Of a stretch of 64,000 nucleotides of DNA, positions 31,625 to 41,782 are shown in pieces. The notes under the pieces are model-generated. The model did no database searches. It was not told where the DNA came from and saw only the letters and a program-made list of their open reading frames with translations. How positions within the stretch are numbered: the first letter of the stretch is position 1; the number at the start of each line of letters is the position of its first letter. The stretch lies in the NCBI GenBank assembly GCA_034770075.1, contig CM068384.1:40087182-40151181 (forward strand), written 5' to 3'. This DNA is from Aralia elata (taxonomy: Eukaryota > Streptophyta > Magnoliopsida > Apiales > Araliaceae). Made by a program: the position numbers and the translations under genes.

Positions 31625-31958
31625 CAGCAGAGTTCCGTCTGTAAAATGGACATCCCATGTATATCCAAGCATGTTTTTCAAAGAACTCAAGCCACAACAG
31701 ATCATATTTGCATTCATATGTGTAAGTAAAGCGTGTAAAATGCCATAAATGCATGATTTTCTTTCAAAAAGGAGTAAACATATACGTGGGACCGCCTCAT
31801 GAACATAAAATAGGACTCACACAGTTAATACATAGCATGTATATATGATAATACATTACATAGCATTGTAAACCATACATTTTGTCTCTAAACATGCAAA
31901 TAGTCCAATGTATAGCAAAACATTGACGAAATTGAAAAGTGACCGGTCAAAGTGTTAC
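31473..31958 (-). other. Putative 5'UTR intron of antisense PMD gene (486 bp)
   Basis: On the minus strand the donor is GCTACAG|GTAACAC and the acceptor TTCTATTCCAG|CT, ending two bases before the ATG at 31470. The interval is AT-rich, with a 35-nt T run on this strand. Splice sites are read by eye; RNA evidence would decide. Confidence 0.65.
31586..31620. repeat. Homopolymer A35 (T35 on the antisense gene's strand)
   Basis: Thirty-five consecutive A on the plus strand followed by TTTT. It lies inside the proposed 5'UTR intron of the antisense gene. Length may be uncertain through sequencing error. Confidence 0.9.
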
Positions 31959-32089
31959 CTGTAGCGTGTAGATCGATCCTACCGGAGCAGTTTTTGCAGG
32001 AAAGTTGAAAAAATCGACAAAAGGCCCTTGCGAACAAGCAAAAATCGCGAGAATCTATGTGAGTTGGAAGTTGAAAGTGACAGATCTGG

Positions 32090-32190
32090 AAGCGGCGCGC
32101 CGCTTATACATCCCGATCTTGGCCGCAGATGTATCTGCGGCTGGCCGCAGATCAATCTGCGGCTGGCCCGCAGATCCATCCGCGGCTGGC
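32090..32190 (-). promoter_or_regulatory. Putative promoter of the antisense PMD gene: LTR-like palindromes plus TATA box
   Basis: On the minus strand three palindromes of the LTR type lie side by side (about 32186-32121; GCCGCAGAT-NN-ATCTGCGGC, one degenerate). They are followed after about 12 bp by TGTATAAGCGG (TATA at about 32109-32103). A perfect 16-bp palindrome AAGCGGCGCGCCGCTT (32105-32090) overlaps the 3' side of the TATA. The F and D LTRs have the same palindromes ending about 13-14 bp before their TATA-like boxes. A start near 32075 would give a first exon of about 115 nt to the donor at 31958. Promoter function is inferred. Confidence 0.65.
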
Positions 32191-32257
32191 CCTGGTGGGT
32201 CCCACCTTGCTCCCTTGCAGCCATTTGACGTGTTGAAGTGAAGAAAGATCACGCGAT

Positions 32258-33276
32258 CAGTGACCGGCAACGATACCCGGCCCCGACGAGACGATCGACC
32301 GGCGACGATAACCGGCGATCACGAGATGGATGTCCGGCGACGAAAACCGGCTCCGACAAGATAACCAACCGGCGACGATAACTGGGGGTTACGCGATGGG
32401 TGACCGGCGACGATACCCGGCCCCGACGAGACGATCGACCGGCGACGATAACCGGCGATCACGAGATGGATGTCCGGCGACGAAAACCGGCTCTGACAAA
32501 ATAACCAACCGGCGACGATAACCGGGGGTTACGCGATGGGTGACCGGCGACGATACCCGGCCCCGACGAGACGATCGACCGGCGACGATAACCGGCGATC
32601 ACGAGATGGATGACCGGCGACGAAAACCGGCTCCGACAAGATAACCAACCGGCGACGATAACCGGGGGTTACGCGATGGGTGACCGGCGACGATACCCGG
32701 CCCCGACGAGACGATCGACCGGCGACGATAACCGGCGATCACGAGATGGATGTCCGGCGACGAAAACCGGCTCCGACAAGATAATCAACCGGCGACGATA
32801 ACCGGGGGTTACGCGATGGGTGACCGGCGACGATACCCGGCCCCGACGAGACGATCGACCGGCGACGATAACCGGCGATCACGAGATGGATGTCCGGCGA
32901 CGAAAACCGGCTCCGACAAGATAACCAACCGGCGACGATAACCGGGGGTTACGAGATGGGTGACCGGCGACGATACCCGGCCCCGACGAGACGATCGACC
33001 GACGACGATAACCGGCGATCACGAGATGGATGTCCGGCGACGATAAACCCGCTCCGACAAGATAACCAACCGGCGACGATAACCGGGGGTTACGAGATGG
33101 GTGACCGGCGACGATACCCGGCCCCGACATGACGATCGACCGGCGACGATAACCGGCGATCACGAGATGGATGTCCGGCGACGATAACCGGCTCCGACAA
33201 GATAACCAACCGGCGACGATAACCGGGGGTTACGAGATGGGTGACCGGCGACGATATCCGGCCCCGAACGAGATGA
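32258..33276. repeat. 140-bp satellite-like tandem array in the F 3' region (about 7 copies)
   Basis: Units begin GTGACCGGCGACGATACCCGG at about 32260, 32400, 32540, 32680, 32820, 32960, 33101 and 33241 (last partial): period 140, later 141. Copies are nearly identical. Each unit is built from shorter repeats of CCGGCGACGATAACCGG separated by variable linkers (CACGAGATGGAT, GGGGTTACGCGATGGG, CGACAAGATAACCAA). Open frames on both strands across it are by-products of the period. Tandem arrays in this region of Tat elements are a known source of satellite DNA. Confidence 0.95.
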
Positions 33277-33493
33277 TAGATTGGAAGAGTGAACCCAAAG
33301 ACTAACAAACACGGTCAGAGGGTTGATACATTGACACTCTTTCGAATGTCTTGCATGCGCTACATCTTATGTTGTACCATAAACTACATGTGTTGCATCG
33401 TGTATGTACTGTCATTCTGTACACACTGTCATTCATGCATCGAGTGTCTGTTTCTTTATCCTGTTCATTTCATTTAACATTTCATAAACATGA
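33277..33493 (+). other. Short non-coding segment before PPT (F)
   Basis: AT-richer sequence with repeated TGTTGTACC/TGTACTGTC/TGTACACACTG motifs; no coding signal. Confidence 0.5.
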
Positions 33494-33507
33494 TAAAGAG
33501 GGGCAGC
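33494..33507 (+). other. Polypurine tract of element F
   Basis: TAAAGAGGGGCAGC abuts the 3' LTR start TGTAGACACC at 33508; its position and purine content fit the plus-strand primer. Confidence 0.85.
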
Positions 33508-35600
33508 TGTAGACACCCAAATTTTGCGTTTCCTTCTACTAACCTTGACAGGAGGGCGAAATCGTCAAATGGACCAGCTTGCGGGAGCAAAAGGACAGAG
33601 GGCACAAGGGCGATCGACGCCACCGCCGCAATGTTTTGGGCAACCCGAAAGTTTACGTGACAATAAAGCCGTCCGAGGCAGGCATTTCCGAATGAGGTGG
33701 CACGTCTCCCAATGATTCCCGGACTGCAGAATACGAGCCTGTCAGCGAAAAGCAGCGTCACGGCACGAAAATCGAGACGTAGCACGAAAATTGAGAAAGT
33801 CAGGCCCGCCAGCCGCGGATAGATCTGCGGCCAAGTGCGGTGCGCCAGCACGGAAACCAGGAAACCAGGCACTACCAGCTGAGTGCGATGGGAGGCGTGC
33901 CAGCTGGCCAGCCTATTTCAGCACAGCTTCGTGCAGCATACAGGGAGTTCAGCAAAAAATTTGGCGGAAGAAGAAGGAAAACAGCAAAACAGCAGCACGG
34001 AATTTGAGAGAAAAATAGTAGATTTTGCAACAAAAATAGGAAGAAAAGAGAGGAAAAAGAGAGAAATTTTACTCCTTTAATTTTGATTGTATCAAATATA
34101 TTTCTCATCCTATTCAAATATCAAGACTTCATCCTTTTTGAGATCATTTTGCAAGGTAAAAATCTCCTTATTTTTGCAACAATTCCTATCATGTCATTTG
34201 CTTAGATGGGATGTAGTTTTCAAGAATATTGTTGAACAATCATGGATTAAGGATTATTAGGAAAGGTTCCATTGGAATAAAAATTCTTCCTAATAATCCG
34301 AGGATATCCAATTGGTGAAATTTCTAGCTTGTTTATGGATAATGTTATTGGGTGTAGTTTATCTAGATTGTCATTTCCGGATATCATGGTATATTAGATA
34401 AATCCGGGTTGGTTAGTTATGTAATATTCATTTTGTAGGCATGTATTAATCTCGTTGTGAGCCTAGGAACGCGACCCCGTGGTCCAAATCCGATGATGGA
34501 CATTTTGATGTATGTGATAGATTCAAGATGCTTGTTTTGTAACATGTAACCTTTGGGCCTTAAAACGATGCCAAGGCGAGAATCGTGTTTAAGGCCCCGG
34601 AATAGTGAAATTTGTGATTGTAGGCGTTTGGGGTTTATTTTGATGGCTTACATGCCCATGGATAGCCCCGACGCGTGTTTATGCTTGATTAGATCTTGTG
34701 ACACAAAATGATTTCAAAAGATTAAACAATGAAGATCTTCTCATAAAATCGATCAAAGTAGGATATTAGAATCACGAGGTTAAAAATTTGAGAAATGTTA
34801 ATGAATGTCGATTCCTATCTAACGAGAAAGCATAAAGAAAAATCGTTGTTTTCCAAAACATCACACAAAATGGGTTTTATAAATAAAATGACGTTTTACT
34901 AAACCTTGATACATAGGGCGAAAGAGATTCTAGAAATTGCCTACCATTTATGAAAGCAACGTATAAATCTCGATTCCTATTTTGATGAAGGTTTAAGAAA
35001 AAACTCACGTTTTATCAAAACGACGCCTAATAAAAATCTTGCAGTTTTGACAATTAAAATCAAACCTTTCGCATAAAAAAATAAAGCTTGTTCGTATTAA
35101 TACCGAAATGACATTCCGAAGCGTTCTCAATTTAAAACACAATTTTCCCTAAAAATCCAAATGATTCTTTCATACAAATTCACCACAACATTCACATAGG
35201 TACACACACACACACGCGCACCTACATACACCTATTCATGAATTAAAGGATAGGAAAGCATCAAGATTGCGGTAATCGTGTTTCACGGAAGTCGAGGGGT
35301 GCCTAACACCTTCCCCTCACTTAAGCAAGCCCCCGAACTCTATGAATCTCGATTCGCAGACCAATTAATTCGGAGTCACATATGAGCCAGCGATTTATAA
35401 AACACGAAAATTCGGATGAGTTGGTACATCCATTTCAAACATACCAACTGGCGACTCTGGTTAATTGGCTCATCACAAAACACGATCTTTCAAAACCCCG
35501 TCGACATCAATGCCGACCTTTTCCAGAAATCATTAAATCAAAAGGCTAAAATTTGGAAAAGATTAAGAGACCAAGAGAACGAGAAAACCCGGCGTCGACA
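33508..35600 (+). mobile_element. Element F 3' LTR (2093 bp)
   Basis: Starts TGTAGACACCC and ends CCCGGCGTCGACA, like the LTRs at 17588 and 57326. In its first 300 bp it is visibly closer to the D LTR (shared TTGCGTTTCCTTCTACTAAC) than to its own 5' partner. It keeps one upstream palindrome (about 33811-33832) but lacks the TATA-proximal palindrome array: CAGCTGGCCAGCC runs straight into TATTTCAGC near 33915. Confidence 0.93.
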
Positions 35601-36028
35601 TTAGTAAGGAAGCATCAATTTATTACGAACTAGCATTGGCAAACTAGGCAGGAATTCCGGAATGAGGATTTTATCCCGACGAAAAAGATGATAGCGACGT
35701 GTTGGCGATGATCAAGGATAATAAATGGGAAGCTTTCATACAGCAACCAGGTGCCCCAGTATTATAAGTGGTCAAGGAGTTTTACGCCAACACAATTGAA
35801 GCAAAGGCAGACATAGTGCAAGTGCAGGGTAAACAAGTTTCGTTCGTGCCATCTGCAATCAATTCATATTTTCGCATTCGTGATTTGAAAGGGGATGAAC
35901 ATTCAAAGTATAGAGATGGTGGAAATCAGTGGCACAAGGCACTTCCATGCTTGTGTAGACCAGGAGCGGTTTGGGAAATGCATCTGAGCAACGAATTACA
36001 TATTTCACCGAACGAATTGAGTCGATAT
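35601..36028 (+). pseudogene. Fragment of an Athila env-like ORF
   Basis: A plus-strand frame at 35768-36028 reads VKEFYANTIEAK, VQGKQVSFVPSAINSYFRI and CRPGAVWEMHLSNELHISPNELSRY. This is the same domain pattern as the intact ORF at 10327-11391 (VREFYAKA, KKAINNLYRMP, CKPGTQW). The upstream part contains stops. It is cut on the left by the F 3' LTR and on the right by the C LTR. Its sequence is quite different from E's copy, so it comes from another subfamily. Confidence 0.8.
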
Positions 36029-36268
36029 TGTGACACCCCCAAATCCGGGTACTTAATTCCCACAAATTTGGTGTTCACTATCTCATTCACTCACATCTAA
36101 CTACCCATAAATAAGAACAATTAAATAACTTAAAGAAACATCTTCACAAAATGGGTTACATCACCAAACCGTTAAACAATCAAATCCCAGGTTATCTAAA
36201 CCTTAATACATCAATGCGGAATAAAAAATAATTTTAAACAAGTCTTGTTACATAAAACATCAAATAAA
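36029..36268 (-). mobile_element. Element C 3' LTR, terminal 240 bp only
   Basis: Reads TGTGACACCCCCAAATCC on the plus strand, the reverse complement of the chromovirus LTR end. It matches the first 240 bp of the C 5' LTR at 55806-56045 with about one difference, as expected of the two LTRs of one young element. It ends at CAAATAAA, where plus-strand LTR sequence of element B takes over with only 1-2 bp of overlap. The left flank is GATAT. Confidence 0.88.
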
Positions 36269-38903
36269 TTCTAATTTAATTTAATAATTAAATTAGATGA
36301 TGAAAAGGTTTATTTGAATAAATGATTTATTTGAGTAAGAGAATTTATTTGGTATTATTGTTATTTGTTAAATGAAATTATTAATTTAGTTAGTAAGGTT
36401 TAATTGAATTTATTTAATAATAAGTTCAATTAAATTAGAAGTGTGACATTTAAAACTATATGTTATAATGATTTATTAAAATAAATGAGAAAGTGTTTAA
36501 TTTAGTTTTACCAAACAAGGCCCTATGATCTTTGTTTGGAAATAATGGGTTATTTTATTTGTGTTTTACCAAACAAGGCCTTATGACCTTTAGTTAGAAT
36601 AATGGGTTATTTTTAAATTAGTTTGCCAAACAAGCCTTATGGCTTTTTGAATTATGTAACTGATAGATTAATATCAGTATACGTTATTATTTGATTCAAT
36701 TATCAGTTTTTTTTATTTTTTATTCTATCAGTTTTATTTTTTAAACTACGTCAGTTGTAAAAAGAAGAACAAAAGAGAAAGAAAAGAACAGAGTTGAGAG
36801 AACTCTATGAATTTGAGAGTTGAGAGAAAAGGGAGAATTGAGAAGAAGAGTTTGGAAATTGAAGGTAGAAATTCTAAAACCCAAGGAGATTAATCAAAGC
36901 AATAGAAGGTATAATCCTTTTCTAAAAGTTCTTCACTATACTTCTCTGTATGTGATTTTTTAAATTTCCTGTATATAAATTTTATGCTAAATACATGAAT
37001 TACTTGGTTATAATTGTTAGTAAACATGTATTAGAGATTATGTGATGATTATAAACTAGTTTGAAGAGTTAATTCATGAAAACATGTTTTTGAATTTAGT
37101 TTTTAGTTTTTACAGAGTTTATTTCATGAATTGTATATATGTATGAAAATTGATGATTCAATTTGGTTATTAATCGGTGAATTAATAATTGTTTATGATT
37201 ATATGATGGAAAACAAGAATAATGCAAGAAGAATAGTTTTAATTGGTTGACAAATGAATTTACAGAGTTTAATTTCATGAGAGTGATTAAAACTTGAATA
37301 TTTGGTTTTAACAGAGAATTTTTGATTTAAATTGGTTGTTTATGTGTTAGAATGATTAAAATGTTTAGAAAACATATTGGGTAAATGTTTTGTATCATGT
37401 ATGATGTCTGGGTATATTTAATTTGTTTACTGGATGGTAGAATTCGAAAAATTTGGCCAAATTTGGTCTAATTTGTTTACTGGATGTGCTGTAAATCTTC
37501 GCCCCGACGAGAAATTTTATTAAGGAAAAGCTCGCCCCGGCGAGATATTTGTTCAGTAAATCCTTGCCTCGGCGAGGGAACAGTACTGGAATTTTTAAAA
37601 ATTTTTATTTTCTTTGTGCTTTTACTATGATTCTATAAACAAGTTTAAAACTTATATTAATGTATTTAGTGACTAATGAATTGCCAAGATGGTTGTTAAA
37701 CTAGTACTTGTTGATGAGATATTATAATACAATGGGATAGAAAGTAAGCCTAGAATGCTTTTAGTCTTGTGACTAATTTTGTTACCATCTTATAATTAAA
37801 TGTATAGGATGTTTAAGGATCGTGAGATATTTAATTTGTAATCTACGCTTGAGGCAAGTTCCTTATCTCAATTTATTACTTTTACGTTGAGCAAGTTGTT
37901 CTTTCCCTTTTAACTTGTTAATTTATTCAATGCAAGTTTATTTATATTGAGCAAGCTTATTGGCCTTAGCTTATTGATATTCAAGCAAGGTTACTATCAT
38001 GTTACGTACTTAAGCTTTACTCCAAACATTATTTGTTATTCAAATTTCGAGTATAGTTTCTTTTGAACAAACTCTATTGATGAATTAGACTAGCAAACTC
38101 TTATTGATTTAGCTAGTCCTTAGTTGATGAGCGATTTCAAAGACTTAGAATATTTTCTATTCTTGTTCCAAGCCAAGTTTCTTTTGGTACGGATTCAGAC
38201 GATAAACTGAGATGAACAACCCTAATATAGGGGATTACTTACGCGACAACGTTAAAATGTTTGTGCACAATAGATTGTACAAAGGGCTGATCCCCCTGAG
38301 TACGAGATGTTGGTCCATAATCTATATGACTGTTAAAGGTTACAGTAGAAATATTTGTTAACCTAGGACATAGTTCGAGGTCTTGTGACCCTCAGATATA
38401 ATTTCTAAATCTTGAAATCTATTTTTCCTTGAATCAAATATTCTAACGAGCTTTTAGACTTTGATCATTTATTGACTGAGATTCAGAAAGTTATTATCCC
38501 TCAGTTGAAATCCATTTCATTTAAATATTATTATTATCGTACTTGTGAGCAATTGTTTGCTCACTCTTGCACTAAACATTGCAGCTAAGCCAGAAAAGCA
38601 GGATGAGCCGTCCACGAGTAAAGGCAAGGGCAAGATGCCAAAGTAGCAAAAGATTTATTATCCACTTGATGTTTATTTGTATTAAAGACTTGTTTAAATT
38701 ATGTTTTATTCCGCATTTGATGTATTAAGGTTAAGATAACCTGAGATTTGATTGTTTAATAGTTTGGTGATGTAACCCATTTTGGGAAGATGTTTCTTTA
38801 AGTTTATTTATTTGTTCTTAATTATGGGTAGATAGATGTGGATGTATGTTATAGTGAACACCAAATCAGTGAAAATTAAGTACCTGGATTAGGGGGTGTC
38901 ACA
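36268..38903 (+). mobile_element. Element B 5' LTR, lacking its first ~165 bp
   Basis: Starts inside the LTR at ATTCTAATTTAATTT and ends GGGGGTGTCACA at 38903, followed by the PBS. Compared with the 3' LTR it also lacks about 50 bp near 37480, including one GC palindrome unit. Otherwise it is almost identical. Confidence 0.92.
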
Positions 38904-38906
38904 GGT

Positions 38907-38918
38907 TGGTATCAGAGC
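38907..38918 (+). other. Primer-binding site, tRNA-iMet (element B)
   Basis: TGGTATCAGAGC, the standard plant initiator-Met PBS, 3 bp after the LTR end. Confidence 0.95.
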
Positions 38919-39140
38919 TGTAGGTTATGAACCTTTAGGTGGGGAAAACCTTAGGGTAGTAGCCTTTTAGAAGATAGAGAATATAGAGGTGATAAACTCT
39001 TATCGAGCTCTAAGGAATGAATTACGGAAATTCATAAAAGACAATAAAACGATTATGTGCTATGTGCTTATTTGATAACAAACTTATGTGCTCGCGAGTA
39101 TTATCGATTAGTAATTAAAACTTAAAATTTTGTTGTCAGG

Positions 39141-39974
39141 ATGACTGATAGAGGAGAGCCCAGCCAGGCTAGGGAGGAGGAGCCCCGAGATATTCACGTA
39201 GTTTATGAGCAGCTAGTGCAGAGGGAGCCATCCCCATTGATTACAGTTACAGGTCATGAGTATGAGCCTGCGACTGATTCTGAGGAGGACCCTGAGGAGG
39301 ATCCTGAGGAGGACCCTGAAGAGGTCGAGGAGGAGGAGGGAGATCCTGAGGGGATATCACTATCTTCCTTAGGTGTTCAGATGTACGAGCAGGTATATGA
39401 TCGCAATATAGAGTTGCAGGACAGAGTGGAGGAGTTAGAGAGGCAGCTGGCGGAGCGACAGACTGCCTTGGAGTAGAAGAGTAGTGAGATTGAGGAGCTC
39501 GATATACGTCTTGGAGACGTGGAGTGGAAGCTGGTTCATGTAGAGAGTGAGAAGGAGGAGTTAGAAGAACAGGTTGTGGATCGTCAAGCCGCTCTGGAGC
39601 AGAAGGATGCTGAGATCCAAGACCTTTCATCACGTCTTGCAGAGGCTGAGCAGAGGCTAGCACAGTCTGAGTATCGACGAGGACAACTGATAGCCAGAAA
39701 TGAAATTGTACGAGATGAGTTGAAAGAGGAGTCAGCTAAGCGGGCGAGAGCTGAGACTGCTTGGTTGAGGGAGACTAACCGCGCAGATCGTGTTGAATGT
39801 GAGGTGCGGTCAAAGAAGGCCAAGATTGATGAGATGGAGTATATTTTTCACACCACGGTAGATAGAGCTCAGGATCGAGTTCATCGTCATCCAGATATGG
39901 TGGATCGAAGGATGGTGACTCGTATTATGGAGCAGGAACGCAAGGAAGCTGTGCGCCGTGGGATGTCATCATAG
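39141..39974 (+). pseudogene. Element B pre-gag acidic/coiled-coil ORF with nonsense codon
   Basis: Same protein as in C (54758-55567), starting MTDRGEPSQ and ending EAVRRGMSS. The acidic segment is slightly longer through extra Asp-Pro-Glu-Glu repeats. A TAG at 39474-39476 replaces a Gln codon within the coiled coil (QTALE-stop; C has QTVLEQ). Downstream the frame is intact to 39974. It lies 222 bp after the PBS and 295 bp before the gag start. Confidence 0.88.
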
Positions 39975-40268
39975 ATTATGATTAGTTATGTTATTATGAA
40001 AATTTATGAGTTAATAAGTTGTAAATCCCAGTCTTATATAATGGGATAGAATAATGATGTAATCCTGGAACTTTATGATTTCAGGATAGATGATTTGATG
40101 TAAATAACTACGATGTTATCTTTATTATGTTTTGAAGCAGTAATGAATAAAATGCGAAAGTTTATCAGATGTGCTGTATGTTAAGTGTTGTTTATGAATG
40201 TTTAAGTTAAGACTTAAATGTTTAAGAAATTGAATAATAATCTAATAACGCGAATTCTTAACAGTAAG

Positions 40269-41782
40269 ATGCCGCCAAGAAGACAACCAACCCGCCAACA
40301 AACTCCTGAGGGATCTACAAACAACGAAGAAGCCAACACTAACCCAATGCAGCAGTTAGTGAATCTATTAACTGGAGCATTCGCTAATCAACCCCAAGCT
40401 CAGGCTACGACCTTTAAAGACTTCAAAGCTGTTGGACCTCCGGAGTTTCACGGTTCCATGAATCCGATTGAAGCACAGACTTGGGTCATGGAGATGGAGA
40501 AAGTATTCGATGTCGCCAGGGTCAGTGAGAACCAGAAGACGGCATTTGCAACATTTATGCTGAAATCAGAAGCCAGCTACTGGTGGCAGGCGAACAAGAC
40601 TCGAGGTGGCCAAGGGATTATTCCGTGGGAACGATTTAAGGAAATATTTTTCGAGACCTATTTCCCAACAAGTGCTCAGAATCAGATGGAGGTGCAGTTT
40701 CTAGAGCTGAAGCAAGGTACCATGACGGTACCTGAATATGCTGCAAAGTTCAATGAGCTGGCGAGGTTTGCGCCATATCAGGTCAACACGGATGAGCGAA
40801 AGGCTAAGAGATTTGAGCAGGGACTGAAGCCCTGGTTATATAGTCGAGTTTCGTTGTTTCAACTAAACTCATTTGCGGCAGTGTTAGAAAAGGCAATAAT
40901 CGCTGAAGGAGGTAGTGATGCTCTGTCCAAGTATAATCAGGAGCAGAGGAAGAAGAAGAATGAAAATGAAAACAAGGCAAGTGGTAGTCATGGGGGAAGT
41001 AACTAGAAGAGGAAATGGAATGATAGTAACTCTGTGGGAAGTCAGCAGGGTAATCAGAAGAAGAAGATGGAGGTGTGCAACAACTGTGGAAAGAGCCATA
41101 TAGGTGCTTGTTTGAAGGGTAAGAGGGTATGCTTCAACTGCGGGCAGGAGGGTCATATCACACCGAATTGCTCTAATCCGAAGAAGGGCGCATGTTTCAT
41201 CTGCGGGTCAAAGGATCATTTTGCCCGAGACTGCCCTAAGAAAGCAACGACAGGTGGAGCCAGTGTAGGAAAAGGAAACAGCGGTGGTGGAAACCTTACT
41301 ATCACAGGACCGGCACAGCCCAATCGACCTACCGCTCGAACATTCAACATGATGGTGCAGGATGCTGCGCAGTCAAAGGATGTAGTGTCAGGTATCATTC
41401 CAGTCAATAATGTTAATGCTTATGTATTGTTTGACTCGGGTGCTACTTGCTCATTTATATCCGATGATTTTGCTAAGAAATTAGAGTTACCTCAGGAAGA
41501 ATTAGATTACCCCATGAATATAGAAATTGCGAATAGGGAAGTGATTCCTGTTAAGTTTGTCCACAAGAACTGTCAGGTAGATATTAAGGGTCATATGATG
41601 ACAGTAAACTTGATCCCAATTCATCTTGGGGAGTTTGATGTCATTCTGGGAATGGATTGGTTGTTCAACCATGGGGCAGTTATTGACTGTCAAAAGAAGT
41701 GTGTGAACCTTATGACTCCGTCAAAGGTAGTGTTTTATGGCAGCAAGTCGCCTAGACAAACGAGTTGTCTGACGATGATGCA
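40269..41782 (+). pseudogene. gag: Element B gag-pro, split by nonsense codon and solo LTR
   Basis: Starts MPPRRQPTRQQ at 40269 (the conserved start; the frame is open a little further upstream). The Gag domain (about residues 45-235) has FKDFKAVGPPEFHG, SYWWQANKTR, FFETYFP and TVPEYAAKFNEL. A TAG at 41004-41006 replaces a Gln codon kept in C. Then come three CCHC-type knuckles (CNNCGKSHIGAC, CFNCGQEGHITPNC, CFICGSKDHFARDC), which bind RNA. The aspartic protease has active site LFDSGATCSFI near 41430 and IIPV/VILGMDWL landmarks. At 41782 the frame is interrupted by a solo LTR and resumes at 44616; subtracting LTR plus one target copy restores one continuous gag-pol frame. Confidence 0.92.
41778..41782 (+). 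repeat. Target-site duplication, left copy (ATGCA)
   Basis: ATGCA directly precedes the solo LTR; an identical ATGCA follows it at 44616-44620. Five-bp duplications are normal for Ty3/gypsy integrase. Confidence 0.93.

Larger units (their letters stand above)
17588..35600 (+). mobile_element. Element F: 18-kb Tat/Ogre-type Ty3/gypsy element
   Basis: Order: 5' LTR 17588-19674; PBS; leader; gag 20458-22098; pro with G-patch 22095-23558; intron 23555-23722; pol 23723-27197 (RT, RNase H, second archaeal-type RNase H, integrase, no chromodomain); 3' region with antisense PMD-type genes (27706-32110); 140-bp tandem array; PPT; 3' LTR 33508-35600. Very large size, the second RNase H, the pro/pol intron, antisense extra ORFs and tandem repeats in the 3' region are all known traits of the Tat/Ogre group. 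The flanks do not match (GAGAAT before, TTAGTA after), and the two LTRs differ a good deal, so the element may be a recombinant. Confidence 0.92.

Noticed and set aside
32330..33163. Repeated 63-94 residue ORFs on both strands, rich in Arg and Pro
   Set aside because: Produced by the 140-bp tandem array; identical frames recur at its period.
33524..34117. Several 60-130 residue ORFs within LTRs of F and D (also near 17487, 57286 and 57695)
   Set aside because: Short, in different frames, not conserved between LTR copies; they lie over promoter and leader sequence.
36020..36100. C-terminal extension of the env-like frame into ISFTHI
   Set aside because: After 36028 the frame runs into the C LTR end; it is read-through into another element.
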